From NCBI GenBank assembly GCA_903874895.1, contig CAIQUG010000064.1, positions 1 through 55,231 on the forward strand: a stretch of 55,231 bases of DNA, in the 5' to 3' direction. Within the stretch, counting starts at the first letter, position 1. Each line of letters begins with the position of its first letter. Under the pieces are notes generated by a model. The model saw nothing but the letters and a program-made list of their open reading frames with translations. It was not told the DNA's origin and made no database searches. Position numbers and translations under genes: made by a program. The stretch is from an uncultured Caulobacterales bacterium (GTDB taxonomy: Bacteria > Pseudomonadota > Alphaproteobacteria > Caulobacterales > Caulobacteraceae). Below, one piece after another: positions 8,344 to 15,332 of this stretch.

Positions 8344-10758
8344 TTGGATTTGTTGATGAGTCTGGCCGCACACACCGACGGTGCCCTGCTGCTGCTCAGT
8401 GTGTCGCTGTGCTTTGCGGGCTGTCTGTGCGTGTTTCGGCTGCGGTCCCGCATGCGGCATTCCACGGGCCTTGTCCGCGCCAGCTGGATCTTTCTGACCG
8501 GCCTCGAAGCGGGTGTCGCCATCTGGGCGACCCAGTGCATCGTGCTGATCGCCAACCGGCCGGGGGTGGCCGTCGGGATCGACCCGCTCCTGACCCTGTT
8601 CGGACTGCTGGCGTCCGTGGCCGGTGCCACCTTCGCCCTGGCCATCGGCTGGACCAGCGTCGACCGCACCCGTGTTCTGGCGGGCAGCATGGTGCTGGCC
8701 ATGACCGTCGGCGTGAACCAGTGGCTGGTCTACGGGGCTTATCACATGGCCGGCGTGGTCCAGTGGGAGCCGTCCATCGTCTGGGGGGCCATGGTGGTGA
8801 ACCTTCTGGGCGTGCATGGCGCCCTGGTGGCCTCCGGCCGGGCGATAACCTTCCTGCGACAAGTGGCCGGAGCGACGCTTCTGACCCTGGCGGTGATCTC
8901 CGCCCACTTCCTGACCCTGTCGGGACTGACCCTCACGCCGGATCCGGGCCTGTCCATGGCCGGACTGATCAATCCCATGTCGCTGATGTTCGTCGTGATC
9001 ATGCTGGCCGCCATGATCCTCACGGGTGGCCTCGGCGCCGCCTATATCGACGACGCCCAGTCGGTGGTCACCCTGATGCGCCTTCGCCGGCTGGCCAACG
9101 CGGCTCGGGAGGGCATCGTCATTGTCCGTGCCGGTCGGATCAACGACGCCAACGTCTCGTTCTGCCGGCTGGTCGGGGTCGAGGCCGGGGACCTTCTGGG
9201 GACGGAGCTCTTCTCGCGTCTCCTGACCCTTGAACCCGCCGTGGTTGGGGACGAGCGTCGGGAGGGCTGGCTACAGCCCGCCGATGCGGCGCTGTCACCG
9301 ATCCCGGTGGAGGTCTATCTGGCCGAGGAGCCCGGCGCTGGCGGAAGCTCCGACCATATGATCGTCACCCTGCGCGACCTGCGGGAGCAGCGGGCGGCGG
9401 AAAGCCGGATCCACTATCTTGCGGAACACGACAGTCTGACCGGACTGCCAAACCGCAAGGCCATGCACGCGCGCCTCACCAGCTGCGTGGAGCGTGCCAA
9501 GCGGACCCGTGAGAAGTTCGCGGTGATCTGCGCCAATCTCGACGGCTTCAAGGACGTGAACGACCTGCACGGACAGGCGGCCGGGGACGCGTTGCTGGCG
9601 CAGCTGGGCCAGCGGTTCTCCCAGCAGCTCCACGATCCGTCCTTCGTTGCCCGGTACGGCGGGGACGAGTTCGTGCTGGTGGTCTTCTTCCCGGAGGAGG
9701 ACACGGCACTGGGGTTGGCGCAATGGCTCCAGTCCCTGCAGAACGAGCTCCGCCGCCCGGTGGACTGGGCGGGTACGCCGATCGAACCCAGTGCCTGCAT
9801 GGGCGTCAGCCTGTTCCCGGACAACGGTTCGGACGTGGACACGCTGCTGATCAATGCCGATACCGCCCTGCAACGGGCCAAGGCCTCGGGCCGGCAGACC
9901 TTCTGCTTCTTCGAGTACGCCACGGACAACACGGTCCGCGAGCGCCGGAACCTGGCCCGGGATCTGCGGGACGCCATCAAGAACAACGAGCTCGTGGTCT
10001 ACTATCAGCCGCAGGGCCGGACCCAGACCGGGATCCTCTGCGGCTTCGAGGCGCTGGTTCGCTGGCGCCACCCGGACCGCGGACTGGTGCCGCCGGACAT
10101 GTTCATCCCGATTGCGGAGGAGCAGGGCCTGATCGTGGAGCTGGGGGAGTGGGTGCTGCGCGAGGCATGCCTCGCGGCGACCCAGTGGCCCGCGGACATC
10201 AGCATCGCCGTCAACCTGTCGCCGCTTCAGCTCAGTGATCCCGACCTGGGCGACCGGGTCCGCCAGATCCTGTTCGAGACGGGACTTCCGCCGGCGCGGC
10301 TCGAACTCGAGGTCACCGAGAGCGCCCTGTTCCGCAATTATCAGGGGGCGCTGGATACCCTGCGCCGGATCAAGGCCATGGGTGTCGGCGTGGCCATGGA
10401 CGACTTCGGCACGGGGTTCTCGTCCCTGTCGACGCTCCAGTCCTTCCCCTTCGACAAGATCAAGATCGACAAGAGCTTCGTCCAGGGTATCGGCCAGTTC
10501 GACCGGTCCACCGTGATCGTGCGGGCGGTGCTGGGCATCGGACGCGGTCTCGGCATTCCCGTGGTCGCCGAAGGGGTGGAGACCGAAGACCAGCTGGCCT
10601 TTCTGCGGGAGGAGGCCTGTGCCGTGATCCAGGGCTACCTGTTCGGTCGGCCGGCCCCGCTGGCGGACCATGCGGCCCTGCTGAAGATCGCTGCCGACGC
10701 CATGGCCGCCGCGGCTCCCAAGTCGATCGCCGCCCGCTCCCGTCGCCGGGCGGGCTGA
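8344..10758 (+). CDS. Membrane MHYT-like/PAS/GGDEF/EAL c-di-GMP signalling protein
   Basis: This 804-residue membrane sensor can be read as making and/or degrading cyclic di-GMP. Residues 1-245 form about seven membrane helices resembling an MHYT sensor (TGLEAGVAIWATQCIVLIAN, GAYHMAGVVQWEPS), although the MHYT tetrapeptides are degenerate. A PAS-like segment follows at about 250-345. The GGDEF domain (about 360-525) has an intact ARYGGDEF motif near residue 438 but shows HDPS instead of the RxxD inhibitory site. The EAL domain (about 545-790) keeps FEALVRWRHP, NLSPLQL, ELEVTESALF, DDFGTGFSS, KIDKSFV, AEGVET and QGYLFGRP, so the phosphodiesterase looks competent. The start is uncertain: TTG 8344 or ATG 8356. 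A perfect CtrA box lies upstream. Confidence 0.93.
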   Translation: MDLLMSLAAHTDGALLLLSVSLCFAGCLCVFRLRSRMRHSTGLVRASWIFLTGLEAGVAIWATQCIVLIANRPGVAVGIDPLLTLFGLLASVAGATFALAIGWTSVDRTRVLAGSMVLAMTVGVNQWLVYGAYHMAGVVQWEPSIVWGAMVVNLLGVHGALVASGRAITFLRQVAGATLLTLAVISAHFLTLSGLTLTPDPGLSMAGLINPMSLMFVVIMLAAMILTGGLGAAYIDDAQSVVTLMRLRRLANAAREGIVIVRAGRINDANVSFCRLVGVEAGDLLGTELFSRLLTLEPAVVGDERREGWLQPADAALSPIPVEVYLAEEPGAGGSSDHMIVTLRDLREQRAAESRIHYLAEHDSLTGLPNRKAMHARLTSCVERAKRTREKFAVICANLDGFKDVNDLHGQAAGDALLAQLGQRFSQQLHDPSFVARYGGDEFVLVVFFPEEDTALGLAQWLQSLQNELRRPVDWAGTPIEPSACMGVSLFPDNGSDVDTLLINADTALQRAKASGRQTFCFFEYATDNTVRERRNLARDLRDAIKNNELVVYYQPQGRTQTGILCGFEALVRWRHPDRGLVPPDMFIPIAEEQGLIVELGEWVLREACLAATQWPADISIAVNLSPLQLSDPDLGDRVRQILFETGLPPARLELEVTESALFRNYQGALDTLRRIKAMGVGVAMDDFGTGFSSLSTLQSFPFDKIKIDKSFVQGIGQFDRSTVIVRAVLGIGRGLGIPVVAEGVETEDQLAFLREEACAVIQGYLFGRPAPLADHAALLKIAADAMAAAAPKSIAARSRRRAG

Positions 10759-10764
10759 GGCGGA

Positions 10765-11376
10765 TCAGGCCTCCCAGGCCGTCGTCAGGGCTGCCACGTC
10801 CGGCCGCACGCGCTCCAGCGGCGGCTCGCTCGAGGTGCCCAGGTACACGAAGCCCGCAACCCGTTCCGCCGCGGCCAGACCGAGGCGATCGGCCACGGAG
10901 CGGTCATAGCTGTACCAGTCCGTGATCCAGTTGGCACCGAAGCCCATGGCCTGAGCTGCCAGAAGCAGCAGCGTGCAGACGGACCCGGCGGACAGTTCCT
11001 GCTCCCAGGCGGGGATCGCGCCGGCCTTGGGGCTGGACACGACCACCACCGCCACCGGGGGCGCTTCCAGTTTGCGCAGCGCCGTGCGCGCTTTGTCCGC
11101 ATCGGGCTGATGGTCCGCCAGCCGGCGAAGAGCCTCGACAAACGCTGCCTTGGATCCGTCGCGCAGGACGATGAAGCGCCAGGGAAACAGCTTGCCGTGG
11201 TCCGGGGCCCGCGCAGCGATCTGCAGCAGGTCCCGAAGCTGCGCGTCGTCCGGTCCCGGCGCGGCCAGCAGGGGCGCGGAGGCGGAGCGGCGGGTCGCGA
11301 GGCGGTCCAGCATCTCGGCGGACGAGACCGTCGGGAGGGGCGCGCCCAGGTCGGGGATCGGGAGCTTTGCAGGCAA
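10765..11376 (-). CDS. Nitroreductase family protein (YdjA-like)
   Basis: This is a small FMN-dependent NAD(P)H oxidoreductase of the YdjA/NfnB fold. Characteristic pieces are LATRRSASAPLLAAPGPD near the N-terminus (the RRS phosphate-binding region), AARAPDHGKLFPWRFIVL, and QAMGFGANWITDWYSYD. The start is ambiguous. The TTG at 11376 has a GAGG ribosome-binding site at good spacing (203 residues), whereas the ATG at 11313 begins exactly where YdjA homologues begin (182 residues). The gene converges with the GGDEF-EAL gene (6 bp between stops) and is divergent from the Nudix gene. The physiological substrate is unknown; related enzymes reduce nitroaromatics or quinones. Confidence 0.9.
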   Translation of the reverse strand: MPAKLPIPDLGAPLPTVSSAEMLDRLATRRSASAPLLAAPGPDDAQLRDLLQIAARAPDHGKLFPWRFIVLRDGSKAAFVEALRRLADHQPDADKARTALRKLEAPPVAVVVVSSPKAGAIPAWEQELSAGSVCTLLLLAAQAMGFGANWITDWYSYDRSVADRLGLAAAERVAGFVYLGTSSEPPLERVRPDVAALTTAWEA

Positions 11377-11477
11377 GGCCGGACCTCATGGCTGGACGGG
11401 AATGCGTCCCGGAAACGGGGCTTCTGGCGGGCGGCATATCGTCTATAGAGGCGGGGTGCAATCAAGGGGGTGGTCCG

Positions 11478-12161
11478 ATGCGTGACCCTGACGGACGTCC
11501 GGTGCCCGCGTGGCTGAGAGCCCATGGAACCGGCTGGACCGCGGGGCCGCCCGCGCGGGTGCACGACAATCCCTACTTCGCCGTCGATGCCTATGATGCC
11601 GTGGCCCCGACCGGTCTGTCCGCGGCCTACTGGGTGCATCACCAGAAGAACCTGGCCGTGGGAGCCATTCCGCTGTTTCCCAACGGCGACATCATGCTGG
11701 TGGGGCAGTGGCGCTTTCCGTTCGGCAGCTACAGCTGGGAGCTGCCCGAGGGCGGCGTTCCCTCCGGCGAGGCGGCACTGGCCGGTGCCCAGCGGGAACT
11801 GCGGGAGGAGGTGGGGCTGGTCGCCCGCGACTGGCAGCAGATCCTGGTGATGCAGATGTCGAATTCCTCGTCCGACGAGATGTGCGAGGTGTTTCTGGCC
11901 ACCGGGCTCAGCGACGCGCCGGTGGATCCGGATCCCACCGAAATGCTGACCGCGGCACGGGTCCCGTTCCGGGAGGCCCTGGCAGCAGCCGTCGACGGGC
12001 GCATTCAGGACTCCATAACGGTGGCAGCTCTGCTAAGATTGTACCATATGGCTGTGACGGGAGCGCTGTCTCCCGACCTGGCGTCGGTGCTTCTCGCACC
12101 GGAACCGGGGGCCGGGGACGCGAGCGGCTCCGGACACACCGACACGGGAGGCCGGTCATGA
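11478..12161 (+). CDS. Nudix hydrolase (ADP-ribose/ADP-sugar pyrophosphatase-like)
   Basis: This is a Nudix-fold pyrophosphatase. The Nudix box is complete at about residues 92-115: the glycine, the first glutamate six residues later (GGVPSGE), and the catalytic core RELREEVGLV. The surrounding LVGQWRFPFGSYSWELPEG resembles ADP-ribose/ADP-sugar pyrophosphatases, with the E-L-P-E-G pattern before the box. The ATG at 11478 follows a clear AAGGGGG ribosome-binding site; the longer open frame upstream has no support. Its TGA overlaps the cysE ATG by 4 bp, indicating translational coupling with serine acetyltransferase. The precise substrate cannot be read from the sequence. Confidence 0.92.
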   Translation: MRDPDGRPVPAWLRAHGTGWTAGPPARVHDNPYFAVDAYDAVAPTGLSAAYWVHHQKNLAVGAIPLFPNGDIMLVGQWRFPFGSYSWELPEGGVPSGEAALAGAQRELREEVGLVARDWQQILVMQMSNSSSDEMCEVFLATGLSDAPVDPDPTEMLTAARVPFREALAAAVDGRIQDSITVAALLRLYHMAVTGALSPDLASVLLAPEPGAGDASGSGHTDTGGRS

Positions 12162-12985
12162 CCCAGCACGAGCGGACGTTGGCGCGGGCCACGGAAGTTG
12201 TGTTTCACAAGCTTCGGGCCGAAGCCGAGGCGGCGGCCCGGGCGGAGCCGATGCTGACCAGCATGCTCAATGCGGTGATCCTCTCCCATGAGGACCTGGC
12301 GTCGGCCCTGGCCTACCAGCTGGGCCGCAAGATGGGGGAACCGGACGTGGGGTCCCTGTGCCTGCGGGACCTGGCCATGGGCGTCTATGCCGCCGACCCC
12401 ACCGTCATCGAGGCGGTGGAGGCGGACATGCAGGCGGTGTTCGACCGCGATGCCGCGGCCCGGGGCTATCTCCAGCCCTTCCTGTTCTTCAAGGGCTTCC
12501 TGGCCTTGCAGTCTCACCGGCTGGCCTATGCCCTGTGGCGCGACGGGCGCGAGACCCTGGCGTTCCATGTGCAGAGCCGGGCGTCCGAACTCTGCCAGGT
12601 GGATATCCACCCGGCGGTGCCCATCGGCAAGGGTGCCTTCCTCGACCACGGCACCGGCATCGTGATCGGCGAGACCGCCACCATCGACGAGGGGGTCTCC
12701 ATGCTGCAGAACGTGACCCTCGGCGGGACGGGCAAGCAGGGGGGTGACCGTCATCCCAAGATCGGCAAGGGCGTGCTGCTGGGCGCCGGTGCCAAGGTGC
12801 TGGGGGCCATCCGCATCGGCGATTACGCCAAGGTGGCCTCGGGTTCGGTGGTGCTGAAGGACGTGCCCCCGGGCTGCACCGCTGCCGGTGTGCCGGCGCG
12901 ACTGGTCAACTGCCCGGCCGGGCCCGATCCGGCGGCCAACATGGACCAGACCCTGGTGGACGCGGCCTACGACTACGTCATCTGA
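12158..12985 (+). CDS. cysE: Serine O-acetyltransferase
   Basis: This cytosolic enzyme transfers acetyl from acetyl-CoA to L-serine, the committed step to cysteine. The 275-residue protein has the N-terminal helical SATase domain (residues 1-140; ILSHEDLASALAYQLGRKMG) and the C-terminal left-handed beta-helix of hexapeptide repeats. The active-site stretch is DIHPAVPIGKGAFLDHGTG, followed by VIGETATIDEGVSMLQNVTLGGTGK. The ATG at 12158 overlaps the Nudix stop (ATGA) and gives the standard N-terminus. The C-terminus ends in isoleucine (DYVI), the residue that in many CysE proteins docks into the cysteine synthase CysK, so complex formation and feedback control are plausible. Confidence 0.97.
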   Translation: MTQHERTLARATEVVFHKLRAEAEAAARAEPMLTSMLNAVILSHEDLASALAYQLGRKMGEPDVGSLCLRDLAMGVYAADPTVIEAVEADMQAVFDRDAAARGYLQPFLFFKGFLALQSHRLAYALWRDGRETLAFHVQSRASELCQVDIHPAVPIGKGAFLDHGTGIVIGETATIDEGVSMLQNVTLGGTGKQGGDRHPKIGKGVLLGAGAKVLGAIRIGDYAKVASGSVVLKDVPPGCTAAGVPARLVNCPAGPDPAANMDQTLVDAAYDYVI

Positions 12986-13132
12986 CCGGGGACCCGGCGG
13001 CGGACCAACCGATCGCTCCATCTTGTCTGGGGATTTCGACGGCGCTCATGCTTCCGTTCCCGGGCGTTAGGCTCTAAAGGTGGCGGGCCTGCTTCGCGCC
13101 GGCGGGAACATGACATCTGGAGCTGCGGTCTC

Positions 13133-13342
13133 GTGAACGACAAAGACATCAAGAAGATCGAGGCCCACCTCAAGCGGACCTTCGGGACGCCGAACCTGAA
13201 CCTGAAGCCGCGTCCCCGTCAGAAGGACTCCGCGGAGGCCTATATCGGTGACGAGTTCGTCGGCGTGATCTATCAGGACGAGGACGACGACGGCTCGTTC
13301 CTGTTCGAAATGGCCATCCTGGCCGAAGATCTGGACGGCTAG
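13133..13342 (+). CDS. DUF3126 family small protein
   Basis: This acidic protein of 69 residues has a GTG start. The sequence (DIKKIEAHLKRTFGTPNL near the start; AYIGDEFVGVIYQDEDDDGS in the middle) matches what I recognise as the DUF3126 family, widespread and single-copy in Alphaproteobacteria. There is no signal peptide or membrane segment, and the predicted fold is a small alpha/beta domain. No function is known. It sits just upstream of the ctrA regulatory region on the same strand, separated by a 324-bp AT-rich spacer, so co-transcription is unlikely. Confidence 0.88.
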   Translation: MNDKDIKKIEAHLKRTFGTPNLNLKPRPRQKDSAEAYIGDEFVGVIYQDEDDDGSFLFEMAILAEDLDG

Positions 13343-13666
13343 GGCGCGCGTCCGCGCAGGTTACCGGTCGCGGATCTGAATAAAAAAAGTTTCTGAATGT
13401 GGTGTTTTTTTGTTTGCGGGACTCTTGCGGCTCCCGGCGAAGCACCTCACGATTCAAGCATGGAATCGAAGCTGAATCGTTAGAAATCAGAGCCTTACGA
13501 GATTTGCTTGATGTAAGGCCCGACGCAGACTAGCGATTCGGTTTGAGCGTTTCACGATTAACAAAGTTTAAGTAACTCTCCGCTTACCGTTGTGGAGGGT
13601 CGGATTTCGGATTCCGCGCTCGTAGTGGGTGCGCCAAAAGGGCGCGAGCGCCAGCGGGAGGGGCTA
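13343..13666 (+). promoter_or_regulatory. ctrA upstream control region with five GANTC sites
   Basis: This 324-bp gap has no gene and is markedly AT-rich from 13378 on. Five GANTC sites, the target of the cell-cycle methyltransferase CcrM, lie at 13451, 13463, 13474, 13535 and 13610. A near-consensus CtrA half-site pair, TTAA-N6-TTAA, lies at 13558-13571. In Caulobacter the ctrA promoters respond to GANTC methylation, GcrA and CtrA itself; the same logic is inferred here. A GGGAGGGG ribosome-binding site precedes the ctrA ATG. Confidence 0.65.
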
Positions 13667-14368
13667 ATGCGGGTTTTGTTGATTGAGGACGACAGCGCGA
13701 CGGCGCAGAGCATCGAGCTGATGCTGAAGTCGGAGGGCTTCAACGTCTACACGACGGATCTGGGCGAAGAGGGCATCGATCTCGGCAAGATCTATGACTA
13801 CGACCTGATCCTGCTCGACCTGAACCTGCCCGACATGTCCGGTCTGGACGTCCTGCGCCAACTGCGGGTCGCCAAGATCAACACCCCCATCATGATCCTG
13901 TCCGGCACGGCGGAGATCGACACCAAGGTCAAGAGCTTCGGCGGCGGTGCCGACGACTACATGACCAAGCCGTTCCACAAGGATGAACTGGTTGCCCGCA
14001 TCCACGCCGTGGTGCGCCGCTCCAAGGGCCACGCCCAGTCCGTGATCCGCACCGGCGACATCGTCGTCAACCTGGATGCCAAGACCGTGGAAGTGAACGC
14101 CAACCGGGTTCACCTGACCGGCAAGGAATACCAGATGCTGGAGCTGCTCTCGCTCCGCAAGGGCACGACCCTCACCAAGGAAATGTTCCTCAACCACCTG
14201 TATGGCGGGATGGATGAGCCGGAGCTGAAGATCATCGACGTCTTCATCTGCAAGCTCCGCAAGAAGCTGGCCACCGCCACCATGGGCGCGCACTACATCG
14301 AGACGGTCTGGGGCCGGGGCTACGTGCTCCGCGACCCGCAGGACAACTCGGCGGTCTCCGCCGCCTGA
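13667..14368 (+). CDS. ctrA: Cell-cycle response regulator CtrA
   Basis: CtrA is the essential OmpR-family master regulator of the alphaproteobacterial cell cycle, motility and replication-origin silencing. The receiver domain (residues 1-120) has the acidic pair at the start ([14 protein letters not shown]), the phospho-acceptor aspartate at residue 51 ([13 protein letters not shown]) and the conserved lysine in [12 protein letters not shown]. The winged-helix DNA-binding domain follows, with [34 protein letters not shown] and VWGRGYVL. The C-terminus ends in two alanines, as does the ClpXP degron of Caulobacter CtrA. The start at 13667 has a strong ribosome-binding site and the invariant [10 protein letters not shown]-terminus. 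The length of 233 residues is standard. Confidence 0.98.
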   Translation: MRVLLIEDDSATAQSIELMLKSEGFNVYTTDLGEEGIDLGKIYDYDLILLDLNLPDMSGLDVLRQLRVAKINTPIMILSGTAEIDTKVKSFGGGADDYMTKPFHKDELVARIHAVVRRSKGHAQSVIRTGDIVVNLDAKTVEVNANRVHLTGKEYQMLELLSLRKGTTLTKEMFLNHLYGGMDEPELKIIDVFICKLRKKLATATMGAHYIETVWGRGYVLRDPQDNSAVSAA

Positions 14369-14396
14369 TCCTGAGGCCGATCCACGGATAACGAAG

Positions 14397-14424
14397 GGGC
14401 GCTGGAAACAGCGCCCTTTTTGTT
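14397..14424 (+). terminator. Rho-independent terminator after ctrA
   Basis: An 8-bp perfect GC-rich stem, GGGCGCTG / CAGCGCCC, with a GAAA tetraloop lies at 14397-14416 and is followed by TTTTTGTTT. It is 28 bp past the ctrA stop and has the textbook intrinsic-terminator form. Confidence 0.9.
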
Positions 14425-14493
14425 TGGGTGAGCCTTCAAGCTTCGCGATGGCCGCGCCCGAGCCAAGGATCCGCGGGGTGGGCACTCCGCCCC

Positions 14494-14539
14494 TTCGTCA
14501 TTCCGAGGCGGGCCGGAACGGCCCGTCTCGAAGGACGAA
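14494..14539. repeat. Long intergenic palindrome between ctrA and phaR
   Basis: This is an imperfect hairpin: outer arms TTCGTC / GACGAA (14494-14499, 14534-14539) and inner arms CGAGGCGGGCCG / CGGCCCGTCTCG (14504-14515, 14519-14530) with a 3-nt loop. It lies between the convergent ctrA and phaR genes and has no T-run on either side. It may be a REP-like extragenic palindrome or a transcription barrier for phaR. Only one copy is seen in this window. Confidence 0.6.
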
Positions 14540-14546
14540 CGACCCC

Positions 14547-15185
14547 CTATTTCTCCGACAGCTTCGCCAGCTTGGCCTGCATTTCCTCCATCTGCCGCTT
14601 CAGCTCGGCGATGGTGTCGGGATCGCTTCCGGGGGAAACGGGCTTGGAGTCACCCGTGTCCTCGACCCGGGGGGGATAGGCGAAGGGGGTGAACATCTTC
14701 ATGGCCCGGTCGAACATGGCCAGGTTCTGGCGGACCTGATCCTCGAACAGGCCGAAGCCCTGCTGGCCGCCCAGGGCCCCGGACATCTGCTTCTGCATGG
14801 TCTCCTGCTGCCGGGCGAAGGCCTCCAGCGACATTTCCAGATAGGAGGGGACGAAGCTCTGCATCTGGTCGCCGTAGAAGCGGATCAGCTGGCGCAGGAA
14901 CTGGATCGGCAGCAGGTTCTGCCCGCGGCTCTCCTCCTCGAAGATGATCTGGGTCAGGACCGAACGGGTGATATCCTCGTTGGTCTTCGCGTCGAACACG
15001 AGGAAGTCCACCCCATCCTTCACCATCTCGCTCAGGTGCTCGAGGGTGACGTAGGAGGAGGAGGCCGTGTTGTACAGCCGCCGGTTGGCGTACTTCTTGA
15101 TCACCACCCGGTCGCCCCCCTTCTTGCCGTGGGAGGACTTTGCGCCCGTGTCTGCAGTCGGCGAAGCGTCGGCCAAGTCTGTCAT
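14547..15185 (-). CDS. phaR: Polyhydroxyalkanoate synthesis repressor PhaR
   Basis: PhaR is a DNA- and PHB-binding repressor that controls phasin and granule genes in response to polymer. The N-terminal PHB/PHA accumulation regulator DNA-binding domain is clear at about residues 27-90 (IKKYANRRLYNTASSSYVTL, LVFDAKTNEDITRSVLTQII). A second accumulation-associated domain (LLPIQFLRQLIRFYGDQMQS, VPSYLEMSLEAFARQQE) follows, and the C-terminus is a helical/coiled-coil tail (DTIAELKRQMEEMQAKLAKL). The ATG at 15185 opens an unconserved 25-residue leader. It is divergent from purB; no PHA synthase is in the window, so its targets lie elsewhere. Confidence 0.95.
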   Translation of the reverse strand: MTDLADASPTADTGAKSSHGKKGGDRVVIKKYANRRLYNTASSSYVTLEHLSEMVKDGVDFLVFDAKTNEDITRSVLTQIIFEEESRGQNLLPIQFLRQLIRFYGDQMQSFVPSYLEMSLEAFARQQETMQKQMSGALGGQQGFGLFEDQVRQNLAMFDRAMKMFTPFAYPPRVEDTGDSKPVSPGSDPDTIAELKRQMEEMQAKLAKLSEK

Positions 15186-15332
15186 CCTCTTCTGGGTTCG
15201 AGTCGTCCGGATAGGGAGCTTCTGGTTTTAGTATTGCGACTTCCGCGCCTTAACGCTAGTGGCGCGCTTGACAAGTGCTGCGAGCCTGCTCACTCCGCTC
15301 CCCCACGTCCGCCCCCGATGGAAGACCGCCCC

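Noticed and set aside
11708-12157. N-terminal extension of cysE inside the Nudix gene
   Set aside because: It is a frame-shifted shadow of the Nudix gene; CysE starts normally at the coupled ATG 12158.
13343-13380. GC-rich stem after the DUF3126 gene as a terminator
   Set aside because: GCGCG/CGCGC repeats can pair but no T-run follows directly; the later T-runs are not adjacent to a stem.
14424-15332. Long N-terminal extension of purB
   Set aside because: It is antisense to phaR and lacks homology-like character; the normal PurB start is at 15333.
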